From: Adineta vaga
Lineage: Eukaryota; Rotifera
NCBI GenBank assembly: GCA_021613535.1
Contig: CP075495.1
Location: 5,270,001-5,334,000, forward strand
Reading direction: 5' to 3'
Length of the DNA stretch: 64,000 bases
The notes under the pieces are model-generated. The model searched no databases and was not told the DNA's origin. It saw only the letters and a program-made list of their open reading frames with translations. This document shows, in pieces, positions 52,769 to 64,000 of this stretch (position 1 is its first letter; every line of letters begins with the position of its first letter). Both the position numbers and the translations under genes were made by a program.

Positions 52769-55700
52769 ATGCAAACGATCCCGCCAGTAGATGTGCATAG
52801 TGAGAATGATTGGCGTGATGGTGGCATTAACGGATCATATATAAGAAAACCGACTATAACAACTAATCGTGGAGGACGTCAAGCCCTTCGAATGCGTACT
52901 TGTGTCACAAGTAAAGCTAAAGTAATTAAAACAAAACCTTCTCAACCCGCACAAGAGATAACACAATCCAAATCATATTCATCCGCTCATTCTCGAAGTC
53001 CTTCACCCACGCGAGAACCATGGTAAGAAAATTTAAGAGAAAGATTTTCGAATTCTACATTATTATTAAAGGATTCCACCACCAGGTCGAACAACAAAAG
53101 GACAGAAATTTTTATTACAAGTAAATTATTTCTTACTACTAAGAGATTTCATGTTTTTAAATTTCAATTTGTAGAATTCTAGAACACGTTCAGAAACGAC
53201 ACCAGGTCATGTTGATATTGTCACAGATGATGTTACTGATGAAGATTATCAAAATACTGATCGTAATGAACAGAATGGTACCGTGTTTGCTGAAATTCAA
53301 GCGTATGAAAAACGTATTCAAGGATTAGTAGAAGGTGTTGATTACTTAAACAACGAGTAAATGAATATATTTTATACTTTTTTTCATTAATTGAATTTAT
53401 TCTATTAGTTACATGATCGTTTGTATTCGGATAAAACTGATCAGCTTCGTTCCGATATTGCTTCATCATTACGCGACCTTGAACAGTCTCAACAAGCATC
53501 TTATCAGACATCACTTAATAAATTTCCATTACGATCTTCTCGTTCTTCACCACCCTTACGTCATAATTATCGTTCGTCAAGTGCTGGTGAACAACGAAAT
53601 TATCAATCTTTACCTAAAGTTTCGTTTGAACATGATGCACTTAATGAACGGTAGAACTTCTCAATGATTTATACATCATCATCTTATTTTTTTATTTATT
53701 TTCTATCGAATTACTTTTAGGCGACGTGCACGTAGTACAACACCTGTTCGTGGTCCAATTCATTTAAATCCAAATCGTGAACGATTATTAATATCATTAT
53801 CTCAGTCAGAAGCGGATATTGCTCAAATAACTAAACAATTATCATCTGTCAAAGATATTCTAACAAAACTAAAATTTGTACGTATAAGGAAGGATTTTTT
53901 CTCGATCTTATTATAATAAAGAAATCGAAATCTTTTATTCGTTTATATTTGATAAGGATAAGGTATCGCATCTTTTGTTACTTCATACAAATTCTACATA
54001 TGCATTTGCTTTCAAAGAGACGAAAGTTAATAAAAAAGCAAAGAAAGACTTTCTTTTTTCGTTGCGTATATCGGCATCGATATTGAGAATGAAATCAGAA
54101 ATGAGATGTTTTACATTTTCTTTTTGACTAATTCACATAGCGACAATGACAATACTTTATGCATTGTTACATTTACATAAAGTGTTTGAGACAGACATCT
54201 TGAGAAATACAATGCAACAAACTTAACATCCAGATGACGACACACGTACGAAATTAAAACAGTGAATAGAAGAAAAAAAAGAATAACTTCTCTTTCGTAA
54301 TTCTTTTTTTTCAATTTAAAATTAAAACGTGAGGTTTCTGTTATCTTAATTATACAAGAATGAAGCCATTCGCTTGATACTCTTCACTTTCTCTTTCGTT
54401 TTATGCATATATCTTCTAGGACCATCATCCAGTTTCACTGGAAGTTGAACAATTGTATCAACAGCGAAATCAATTATTACATTTAATTGAACAATTCGAA
54501 CATTCAAATCGAAAATTAAAAGAATTCCTTCGCCATCAATATCATTTAGAAGCGGAAGAAGGTGTTCTAAATGAAAAATCTGATACAGCGGTAACACGTT
54601 TACATGACCTAGAACACGAAAATACACAATTGAGACGTTTATTACTTGATCGTGAAAATGATAATATTACTTTACAGAGTGAATTAGAACGTGTAAGAAC
54701 ACATGCAATTGGATATGATACAATGAAAACATCATTAGAACATAATCGTGCTCATTTACAGCGAGAACTCTATGCAAAAGAAGGTGAAATTAATCGACTT
54801 CAATGTGTTATACGAGTATGATATAAATAAACGTTTGAATATATTTAATTTACAAACAAAAATCAATCTTATTTTTATTTATAGTCTTTAGAACGTAATC
54901 GTACTCAATGTGATACACAGCGAAGTAATATTAAACGAACACCATCAACTCCTTTACCATCTTGTTCTTCCCTACCAAGTTTAGTTACTAAAACAAAAGC
55001 TATTACTGTTGAAAAATTACAAGCACAATTAATTGATCGTGATCGACAAATAGTTGAACTTGAAAAGAAATTATGTGGAAATAAAAATGAACAAATTGTT
55101 GATGCAAATACTGAAATTATTCGATTACGTACAAAACTTGAACATTCGGAACATTTAATTGCAGAATATAAAGAACAATTACATAATCAAACATTAAAAA
55201 CGTCCATTCACAATAGTAAAAGTCATTTGTCTGAAATTGAGTTAGATAAACTACGGTTTCGATTACAAAAACGTATCGAAGAACTTGAACCTTTACCTGA
55301 ACTGTTGCGACAAGCTGAATTAAGAAATCAAGATCTACAAACACGTTTAGCTGAAAAATCAACATATATCAATGAACTCAATTCAAAAGTCAATATTAAC
55401 AATGAAAGAAAATGAATATTTGAAATTTGATTCTCGTTTTTGTTTTAGACAACTGTTCATAATCATATATTCGATCGATTGAAAGACACTCATTTTTCAT
55501 TCGATAATGATCATTCAACATTTCCACCGAAAAATGAATCTTTACAACGGTAATTGCTGAAAATAAAAATGTTTTTCGAAGAAAAAAAGTAATCGTTTTT
55601 ATTTAGACAATTAAATGCATTAGAAGAAGATAATGCAGTTCTATTAAGAAATCTCAATGCGAAAGAAGAAGCATTGAGAAATACTCAGGTAGGAAAACGT

Positions 55701-56396
55701 ATTTTGAATACATTCATTTTCTTTCTTCATATTGACAATCAAAATCGACTTTATTTTTGGTACATATTCTTTTGTAAATTCCTTATTTTCCCTGATATCA
55801 TTTTTCAGTTTTTTATTGATCATTATAAAAATCACAGGTATAGCTATTTACATATGTTTGTAAAATACATGGATTGATTCATCATCGATCGCTAGCTCAT
55901 ATAACATCAAGTTTGAAGAAAATTAAATTATTCCTTGGTTTCTTTTACGTAGGCTCGTCTCAATGCTAAAACACATGAATTAACATCGATGAGTAAACAA
56001 ATGGATGTATCACAATCAGATCAGAAAAGTCGAGAAGATACATTTAATTCTAAAGTAAGTTATTTTCAATGAAATTGATCACTTATCAGTGGATTGACTT
56101 TTCAGGAACGTTCCCTTCAGCAACGTATCAACGAACTTGAACAGCAAATATCGAAACTTCGACTTGATTGTACTCAAATAAAACGTGATAAAGATGATGC
56201 AGAACGACGTTATACATCTCAATTAAGTGAATTACGTGATAAACTTGAACAATCAAATAATAATAATCGTTCCATGCAAAGTTATGTTAACTCTCTGAAA
56301 ACAACATATGCTACAGTATTTAATGATAATGTTCCATCATCCTTTACAGCAACACCTTTTTCACGATTTACATCAACACCAAGTGTATTTCCTTGA
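52769..56396 (+). CDS. ODF2: ODF2/cenexin-like centriolar coiled-coil protein
   Basis: About ten exons. The N-terminus has a basic segment and the junction EPW-IPPPGRTTKGQKF, like the PWMPPGK motif of ODF2. An acidic patch (DIVTDDVTDEDYQ) and AYEKRIQGLVEGVDYLNNE follow, matching YDKKIDSLMNAVGCLKSE. Long coiled coil contains QQRNQLLHLIEQFEHSNRKL and KEFLRHQYH, aligning with the ODF2 block that reads LLLQKLSTFEETNRTL. RAHLQRELYAKEGEINRLQ and PLPELLRQAELRNQDLQTRL also match. ODF2/cenexin is needed for mother-centriole appendages and cilium formation and occurs in sperm outer dense fibres. One intron (about 53880-54420) is about 540 bp; the rest are short. The first ATG directly follows a CTTCTTATAG acceptor-like sequence, so a 5' UTR intron is likely. 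Stop at 56394-56396. Confidence 0.85.
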
Positions 56397-57032
56397 TATA
56401 TACATATATGTAATTTCGATTTTGTTTAATCTGAATCTTTTATTTGTACACACCAGGACAAACTAGGAAAAAAAATTATGTGTATGTTTATTTGTGATCG
56501 AAATATTCGAGTTTCTTTTTTATGTATTCATATTATAGAATGTAGTCAATTTCTTTTCTTTTTTTATTGTCATAGAGTAGATTGTTTGAAAAGTATATAT
56601 TAATTTCTCAATAATATACGATACAAGTAACATCATTATTGCGTACTTCTCTTTCATAACACGATAGGATATATTGATGATTATTTTGCCAATCATTTGA
56701 TTGACATTGATTAAGCTACTTGAAAACCAATACCATTAGTAGGATGACCTTCGTTTTAATGAGAGCAATATGCTTATATCCATAATAGAAAAATTATAAA
56801 TATATCAAAGTACATAAGAAGTCGGATCACAATATTTAATCTGAGAATAATCCACAGAAGTTATTATTTCTAGGCAACAAAATGTAAAAGTTACTTATTT
56901 TGCTATCTAATATTGGATCAGCTGCTTCTCTTCTCATATGCATATACACGGGTACAAATACGATCTAATAGCATCATTTCAATCGGTTTATTGACCTTAA
57001 AATAACAATCTTATTTTATTTTATTTTTAATA
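56397..57032. other. Intergenic region
   Basis: About 640 bp of AT-rich sequence between ODF2 and the GPLG-repeat gene on the same strand. No gene or repeat recognised. Confidence 0.4.
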
Positions 57033-58118
57033 ATGAAGTACATCTATTACTTGACTTTCTTCTTTAATCTATTTCAAATTTCATTTTCGAAAGAAAAATG
57101 CTATGGTCCTTATGTAACTGCATCAAGTATTGAAGCATTAAATAGAGTATACATCTCGTACAACCATTACCTGTTGACTGTGGTGGATTATCATGTGAAT
57201 TTTATCTGAAGCCAAGTTCAGCTTTAGGTTTACATGGACCTTTGAGGTAGTCTTTAACTAGTAGATTTCCGACATACTTAAATTTTCATTGTATATATAT
57301 ATATATGTAGTGCGTATGGTCCACTCGGATTACTTGGATCCATCGGTCATCATATATGGAATCCGACAGCATGGCGATTAGAATCAACGACACTTATTGA
57401 TTGGATGTCATCTAATATGTTATTTGGTCATGATAGTAATCCACTTTCTTCTGCAGGTCCTTTATCATCCGATTCATATCATACTAAACTTCCATCAATT
57501 AATGATTTTGGTAAACAATTACAAGCATTAGGTTTATGGGGAGTTCTGGGTCCACTTGGACCGCTTGGCAGTCTTGGACCTCTTGGTGCTCTTGGACCTA
57601 CGGGTCCATATAATACAATTAATTTAGAAGGACATCATAGTGTTCCAGTCCAATGGACATCAACTGAAACGCGTCGTTTTGATTTAGTTGAAGTTCTTGA
57701 TGAATCACATGTTCATGAAGAATTGGATTGTTCATTTATGATTCTCGGTGTTATCAATCGTCATGATGAAACCGATAGTTATTATTTCAATTGTAATTCA
57801 AATCAATTTGTTACTATTGTTCTTATACCTGAACATAGTCTTGATTATTTTAATATGACTCTTTATGAAAATAATAGTTCCTCGAAAAAGATTGCATCAA
57901 GTGATTCAATGAATTATATTAATTTTATACAATTAGGATTAGTGAAGAACACCAATGGTTCATTTCGTATTGATGTAAATCTACATGAAATGCATCAATT
58001 TATTTTGGCACATTCCTATCGATTAATTGTTACTGGTTCACAAGATTTACTTGATTTAGATGAAGAAGAAAATAATATACAAGGACCACATATTATTAAA
58101 TGTACCGATGAAAGCTAA
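57033..58118 (+). CDS. Secreted protein with Gly-Pro-Leu-Gly repeats and PPC-like C-terminal domain
   Basis: The last exon (57311-58118) is solid and is preceded by exon 57146-57246. A signal peptide frame begins at 57033 (MKYIYYLTFFFNLFQISFS). To join the signal frame to the rest, the sequence requires a 32-bp GT-AG intron (57114-57145), unusually short even here; a frameshift is the alternative. The protein would be 329 residues. It contains GPLSAYGPLGLLG and later LWGVLGPLGPLGSLGPLGAL, collagen-like in composition but with a hexapeptide rather than a triplet period. The C-terminal 150 residues (VPVQWTSTETRRFDLVEV onward, ending SYRLIVTGSQDLLDLDEE) look like an all-beta domain of the bacterial pre-peptidase C-terminal type. 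I do not recognise an orthologue. A secreted or matrix protein is likely. Confidence 0.65.
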
Positions 58119-58297
58119 GATAGTTTTTCTTCATATTTCAACCAAAGTGAATGAAAATAAAATCAGTATCTGAGTCAACAGAGAAGATGATACTACAAAA
58201 CGAATAAATTTGTATATTTTAAATATTTATATATATATATATATATATGATTATAAGTAAAAGTAAACTACATAAATCAAAATAATAGTGTTTTGTA

Positions 58298-58674
58298 TTA
58301 ATGTTTCTTATGAGCAGGAGGTGCATGATAAATAGGCGCTCCACCGATATATCCATCTTTATTGATATCAATATGCGTAGCTTTTTCAATTTTGCCAATT
58401 AATCCTAGTTATAGAAGAAAATCATCGATTAAACTTTAGTTTACTATAAAGTTCGTTGTACCTCCGTTAGGTGGTGGTCGATGACCACCAACAATTCCAT
58501 CACGATTGAAATCAACGTGAGTTTTCTTTTCCACATGATCGGTCAAACCAGGTCCACCAATTCGACCATCTTTATTTAAATCTAAACCAACTTTTTCTTC
58601 AATTTTATTGATAATGAAACCTAGATAAAAACTTTACATAAATCATTGATTTTACACTTTTTTTACTCACTCAT
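58298..58674 (-). CDS. 89-residue protein with three dockerin/EF-hand-like calcium loops
   Basis: Three exons: 58671-58674 (ATG plus one base), 58462-58620 and 58298-58404, with 50- and 57-bp GT-AG introns and matching phases. The product begins MSFIINKIEEKVGLDLNKDG and ends HAPPAHKKH. Three loops share the pattern Asp-x-Asn-x-Asp-Gly-x-Ile/Val-Gly: DLNKDGRIGG, DFNRDGIVGG and DINKDGYIGG. Loops two and three follow a KxEKxTH-like lead (HVEKKTHV, KIEKATHI). This matches the calcium-binding half-loop of EF-hands and dockerin repeats, without the full helix-loop-helix spacing. No signal peptide is present, so it is probably cytosolic. Function unknown; calcium or structural binding is inferred. 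The micro-exon start is the least certain part; the next two exons are clear. Confidence 0.75.
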
Positions 58675-59801
58675 TTTCGTTCTTAGATATCGCTTCGGTA
58701 CGTTTTATGTTCGTACTATTTATTTTTCTTCACCTTTTATAATGATGTATAATCAACTGGCTACGACGTTTGATTTCATGAATAAAACATTCATCATCAA
58801 TTATAGAGAGTGAGTAAAGTAATCCGTGAATCATGTATTCGAATCAACAAAACAAAACGAATCAAACGACGTAAAAGATACGCACGTATCTTTTCGTTTC
58901 AAATTTATATGCAAAAGAATGTCTAAATGACGTAAGAGACCATCTAATTATAGCTAAGAAACAAACTAAATAGATCTTGACGTAAATAACTAGTCAACTC
59001 TATATGTATACAGAGATAAGACATTCATACTGATTTCTAATTCTTTCTCCTCGATAGATGACTTTAATCTTACTGTTCAGTTTTCCTCTCTATTCAAACA
59101 TGGCTACGCTTCTTTCAAGACGATATCGAATATTTCTAATAATTATAGTATTTCTTTTTTTAATTTTGATATTTCCAAGCAAGACTTTTCTATCTTGAGT
59201 CAATTAGATAGATGATGAACGAGGATGTCGTAACATGATTATTGACTTTAAGCCTAAAAGCAATGTAGTCTCGAACAGAGCAACAAGAACTTCAGTAGAA
59301 TTGTATTAGCCGACATATCTTTCTGTTCTTCAACTTGTATTTTTATCATTGCATATGGGAAATGTGAACAGATGGTATCACATTTGATTTAATTATTTAG
59401 GGCGATTTTACAATTGCAAGAAGTATTCAATAAAATATAGATACTTAACTAGGTTCCAAGTTTTCCGATGACTGTTTTTTACTTATTTTTAGCTATCATC
59501 TTTTTTTTAAAATAAAAACAAAAAATCACAGACAAAAACGTCAATCGAACACACTTGGGAAGTCTTCATATGTATATGTATATGTATATAAGAAATAGAT
59601 AAAAACATGCAACACTTTTATCAGTAAAAGAGACAGAAAGATAACAAACAATGATGAAAATTTCGAAAAAAATGCAAATCAACTGTCTCGTTGTTTCAAT
59701 TTTGATAAAGAAAAACGTTCAATCTATTGCATCAAAATCTTCTAATAAAAATAAATATCTGAGAAAACTTTGCTTTCTTTTTCACTCACAATTCTTCACA
59801 A
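58675..59801. other. Intergenic region, no supported gene
   Basis: About 1.1 kb between the calcium-loop gene start and the 3' end of Dicer, both on the minus strand. It is AT-rich with a short TATG repeat near 59569-59588. The open frame at 59651-59884 overlaps the Dicer terminus and is not supported. Confidence 0.4.
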
Positions 59802-62800
59802 CTAATCCAAACGACGTAAATTTTTTAAAGCACATTTTGCTGCAGCATTCTTTGCAATACGATAATTTCTTCCGACACCTTTAAAACGTCCCTTACCAAT
59901 AATTTCTACTGTTACACGTATTCGTCCATCAAGTAATCGTTCAGGTTTTTCAAATTTGACTGTTTCTGGTTCTAATTCAAGTAATTCACGTATTGGTGAT
60001 TTTGGAACTTTCGTTGTGAATTTTTCAATAAATGGTTTTAACATTCGATAATAAATTTTCCATACAGTATTAAATGATTTATTGGAATCAAGAAAGATTG
60101 CACCAGCCACTGATTCGAATATATCACCGAGACATTTTGGAACTTCAGTTTCTTCCCATTCATCAGGTTCATTCATTGTTGTTTCATCCTCTTGTTCATC
60201 ATGTGAAGTCGATAAATGTTCATCATCAATAGAAGATGATGCTATAGCATTACTGTATGTATCTTTATTATTCGATGCGGATGATGTTAAAAAATCATAA
60301 TAAAAAAATTCATCATTTTCATCATCATCATCACCTAAATTGCATTCATCAAAACCGGACCATGATGATTTATCTTTTTGTGTTTGAACAAATTTATCAA
60401 TTAATAAAAATAAGTCATTCGAATGACAACGAAAATATTTATGGAAATCATATTTCACAGCAATATATGCAAAGATATTATTATTGACTAGAGCAGAACG
60501 AAGGTCAGTTAATTCACCAGGTGAATGTCGTTTTGGATGCTAGAAAAGAAAACATACATCGAACGTTTATCAAATCAAAAGATGGATTAAATTCACTAAC
60601 TTCATAGAGATAACGAGTGATAACATAATCAAGAACAGCATCACCGAGAAATTCTAAACGTTGATAACAATCTGTAATTGTATTATAAGAATATGATGCA
60701 TGAGTAAATGCTTGAATGAGATAAGCACGTTGACGAAAACGATAGCCAATTAATTGTTCAAATCGATCGAAATCATATGATTGAATTGTTGATAGAACGG
60801 ATGGATTCGTATAATCAACGGGTGAAGGTAATGGAGGTAATTCACCAGTCATTTCTGTTCCATCCTCTAAAAACAAGAAGTAGTTTGATAGTTTTCTTTA
60901 GACATACTTTCTGATCATTCGATGAATACGAACCAAGACGAAGTTTAGGAAATATTCGAATACCAAGCCAAGCCATAAATCGAAGCGCTGCTTTAGGACC
61001 ACTGGCAATCAAATAAGCACCAATTAAAGCTTCAACTGCATCAGCAATGCTTTTATCTGATATTAAATGTTGAGTACGACGATCATATGAAGGTGTCCAT
61101 TGTTGATCATTCGTCAAAGCTGTTGTTTGAAATATAGTTGTACTTGGATTATTTAATACTGTTGTTAATGATGCAGGTACAGCTGTTGAAGATTGTAAAT
61201 TTGTTTTTGCTAGTCTTCGTTGTTCACGACGTTCTTGTAATTCAATCCAATCAACATTTGTAGTTGAGTCAGATTTTGTCCATAATTCTACACCTGAACT
61301 TGATAATAAACCATATTCAGTTGGTGTTCCCGATGTAAACAAAGGTCTACGATAATGAATGAAAAAAAATGAATGATCAAATTAAAATTTAAAAAAGAAA
61401 ACAACTTACGGAATCCAATTTTCAAATGGTTCAAATTTTGTACTAATTAAATATTCACCTAATGACTTTCGTCTACCAAGTTTATATAGATTATAATTTG
61501 AAACAATTTTTGAACGAAAAAAACTTAATTTTCCTTCATGAACATGTGTATATGTGCAATAGATATACACGGTTACTGCTTGTTTAAGAAACGAATCTCC
61601 GACTGTTTCTAAACGTTCGAGATCAAATCCATCGCCAGCATTCGATAATGTCAAGGCTTGTAAAAGTAAAGCTGGTGATGGACCTGGATGAGATTCGGGT
61701 AAATATTCGAAATCTAAATTGATATTTAATGGTTCAGAAAAATCATCAATAATGCCACTATCATATCCATTCTCTAATGAAGTAATATTTGGTTTTGATG
61801 ATGATGGCAAAGTTACTGAAGGTTTAACAAGTTCTTGTGATGATTGTTTTCTATCTTGTTCATTATCTTCATCATCATCCTGTAAAACATCTTCGATATT
61901 TAATAAACGTTTGATAAGTGGTGTAGGTTCAAAATGAATAACTGAAGAGGAAGTAGTAAATGGTTGAGACATAGTTTGAGTGGGTTCTTCAATTTGTACA
62001 TTTGTGAGATAGTTGGATTTCTCGTAAATTACTTTCTTAGGAGTATTTGTTGTTAAATTCAATGAGGAAAAAACATCGATTTCTTCTGATTTATTAGAAT
62101 CAATTGTTGGCTGTGTATTGGCCATTAATTTTGAAAGAAATTTCTTAGATTTCATTTTCAAATCTTCATGTAAACGTGGCAAATCAATATGATAATTCGG
62201 TACTTTTGTTTCCATCAAAGAATTCTTTGCTTGTTTCTTATGTTTTGTTGGTACTGAAGAATTCTTTGGTTTCTTATCTTCTTGCTGTTCATCATCATCT
62301 TCATCATCGTCATCGTCATCATCTAGAGATGATGATTCATTCAATTGTTTTTTTGGTGTAGTTATCCATGCTGAAATAGTATAGAATTGAATAACTTCTT
62401 TTGGTACGAAAACAATAAATTTACTTGATGACGATTGATTATTTTTTTGTGAATGAACAGATGGAGGAGGAGCAGTATGCTGACGATCTTCTTCCTCTTC
62501 ATCATCATCGAGATCTATATCATCATCAAAATCACCATCTTCAAACTAAAATTTTTCAGAAATATAATTTCTTGTTTCAACAAGACATGAAGAATCCAAT
62601 GACTTACATCAGCAGCATTAATCATAATGCAACGATCTTTTGCTTCAAGCCATGCAGTATCATCTGAAAATAGATAGTTTATCAAATCAGATGCTATTCT
62701 TCACATGAATTTCTACTTGTCCAACTATGAATATCATTTTCATTCCATACACTTATTTCAAAATTCCAATTTGGATCAATAGGTTCATCGGCAAAAAATA

Positions 62801-64000
62801 CATCATTATTATCTAATAGAGCAGAGAATTGTGCTTCTTTTTTCTCATCCCAATCAAAAGTTAATTTATCAAATTGTCCATCTTCAGGTGCCCAAGCAAC
62901 TCCGACACCTGTTTCCAATGCTACTGTTCGTCTTAATTGTTCTACTAATATCAAACAATTGATACGATAGAGCATACTAGGTAATGCAATAATTCCTTGC
63001 CATAATTGTGCATTAATTGGATGAATAATAACTAATTCTGGTATTAAGAAAACACCTTGATGATGATGATGATTCGTTGTTCCATTTGTTTTCGTATGTT
63101 GATTAGTTCGATTTGTATTTCGATTATTTGCTGTTGTAGTTGATTTCATCATTTTAAAATTCATATAACGTGGAATCAATTGATTGAGACGATGAGATGT
63201 ATGTGAAACACATAATAACGGTTGAGTTTTATTAGTTAAACGTAATTCATATTTTATTTCATAATAGGATGAAAATGTATCATAAATTGTTGATACAGAT
63301 GGAAATGATGAAAGTGGATTTTTATTTGTATCAATTGAATTGACAATGTAATATTGTGGTTGAGTTGAACGACGATACGATGGTAAAACAATACATGTTT
63401 GATTGAAACTATCAGCATTGAATACATAAGGATTATCGAGTGTATATTTTTGTAAATACATTGATTGTATAAAAGAGATAATATCTTTTGTTAATTTCCA
63501 ATCGATGGAATATGAACCTGAAGGATCTTTTTTTAATAAAATAATAATTAAATGAGATTGTGTTTGTTCAGGATTGAAATTAACTAATGGACGATCAAAA
63601 CCAAGTATAGAAGAAAATAAATAATAATGCACAGTTTGTAACATGCGATATTCATCAGATGTAAAACGAAGATTTTTCATAATCATATCAAGATTATAAG
63701 TTTCTTCACCGGCACGTGTAAATAATGAAAATGCTGGAATCTATCAAACAAAGAAATTCATACTGATAATCAACAGATACGTTGATTCTCTTTTTGTCTT
63801 ACTTCAAGAAGATAATTTCCTGAGAGAATACCAATTCGATTTGGATTGGATTGATTTGTATAGATATTTGTTGATTTCTGTTGTTCATTGGTTTGAACTA
63901 ATGGTGTAGTTAATGCACCATTGATACAATAAACAAAGAAATCCGATGAACTAGTAGTAGATATTGGTTCAGGTATAATCTAATTATTTCGAAAGAATGA
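59802..64000 (-). CDS. DICER1: Dicer, C-terminal two-thirds (5' end beyond window)
   Basis: Domains in protein order. The platform/PAZ part (about 62705-63980) includes [40 protein letters not shown] and [20 protein letters not shown], then [20 protein letters not shown]. RNase IIIa: [20 protein letters not shown], with its second acidic motif in [16 protein letters not shown]. RNase IIIb: [20 protein letters not shown] and [14 protein letters not shown]. The C-terminal dsRNA-binding domain ends [20 protein letters not shown]. Both RNase III centres keep their acidic residues, so dsRNA cleavage should be intact. Low-complexity insertions occur: a Asn/Thr/His tract in PAZ, and Asp/Ser runs before RNase IIIa and inside IIIb. 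Introns are 41-65 bp. The helicase and dimerisation domains lie past 64000. Dicer makes miRNAs and siRNAs from hairpin and long dsRNA. Confidence 0.95.

Overview
The window is eukaryotic, gene-dense and AT-rich. Genes are split by very short GT-AG introns (mostly about 41-65 bp), intergenic gaps are compact, and several neighbouring genes are tandem copies. The gene set is animal: adhesion GPCRs, Cys-loop receptors, a neuropeptide-type GPCR, ODF2/cenexin, HPS4 and a metazoan-type Dicer. An intronless gene for a bacterial-type class A beta-lactamase-like serine hydrolase sits among these intron-rich animal genes. Tiny introns, low GC, local duplicates and apparent transfer together suggest a bdelloid rotifer (Adineta/Rotaria-like). 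That is an inference; no marker gene in the window proves it.

Layout. 1-1723 (-): 5' part of VPS33A. 2162-5777 (+): two tandem ABHD4/ABHD5-like alpha/beta hydrolases, the first without its nucleophile serine. 6638-8116 (-): beta-lactamase-like secreted protein. 8897-9286 (+): small secreted protein, possibly a peptide precursor. 11303-13427 and 16587-20357 (+): two adhesion GPCRs, the second with a long Ser/Thr mucin-like stalk, with a Cys-loop channel (13771-15537) between them and a decayed third receptor copy (about 21270-22135) behind them. 22552-23394 (-) HP1 is head-to-head with 23603-27084 (+) SEC23. 29185-31664 (+): nicotinic-type receptor subunit. 31866-32597 (-): orphan single-pass membrane protein. 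32854-35494 (-): HPS4. 36291-40700 (-): RAD54L2/ARIP4-type SNF2 ATPase. 41522-42507 (+): coiled-coil orphan. 42950-44302 (-): cysteine-rich type II membrane protein. 45001-45270 (-): small His-rich protein. 45695-48282 (-): rhodopsin-family GPCR. 48283-52768: the largest gene-free stretch. 52769-56396 (+): ODF2/cenexin. 57033-58118 (+): secreted GPLG-repeat protein. 58298-58674 (-): 89-residue protein with three dockerin-like calcium loops. 59802-64000 (-): Dicer, running off the right edge.

The genes do not form an operon or one pathway. They include membrane-trafficking genes (VPS33A, SEC23, HPS4), chromatin genes (HP1, RAD54L2), small-RNA processing (Dicer), centriole/cilium structure (ODF2) and a group of cell-surface receptors. 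The most unusual points are the transferred beta-lactamase-like protein, the pseudoenzyme/enzyme ABHD pair, two Cys-loop channels whose pore selectivity residues look swapped relative to their families, and two small secreted or calcium-loop proteins that I cannot place. Exon boundaries were worked out by eye from reading frame, GT-AG signals and remembered homologue sequence; no alignment was run.
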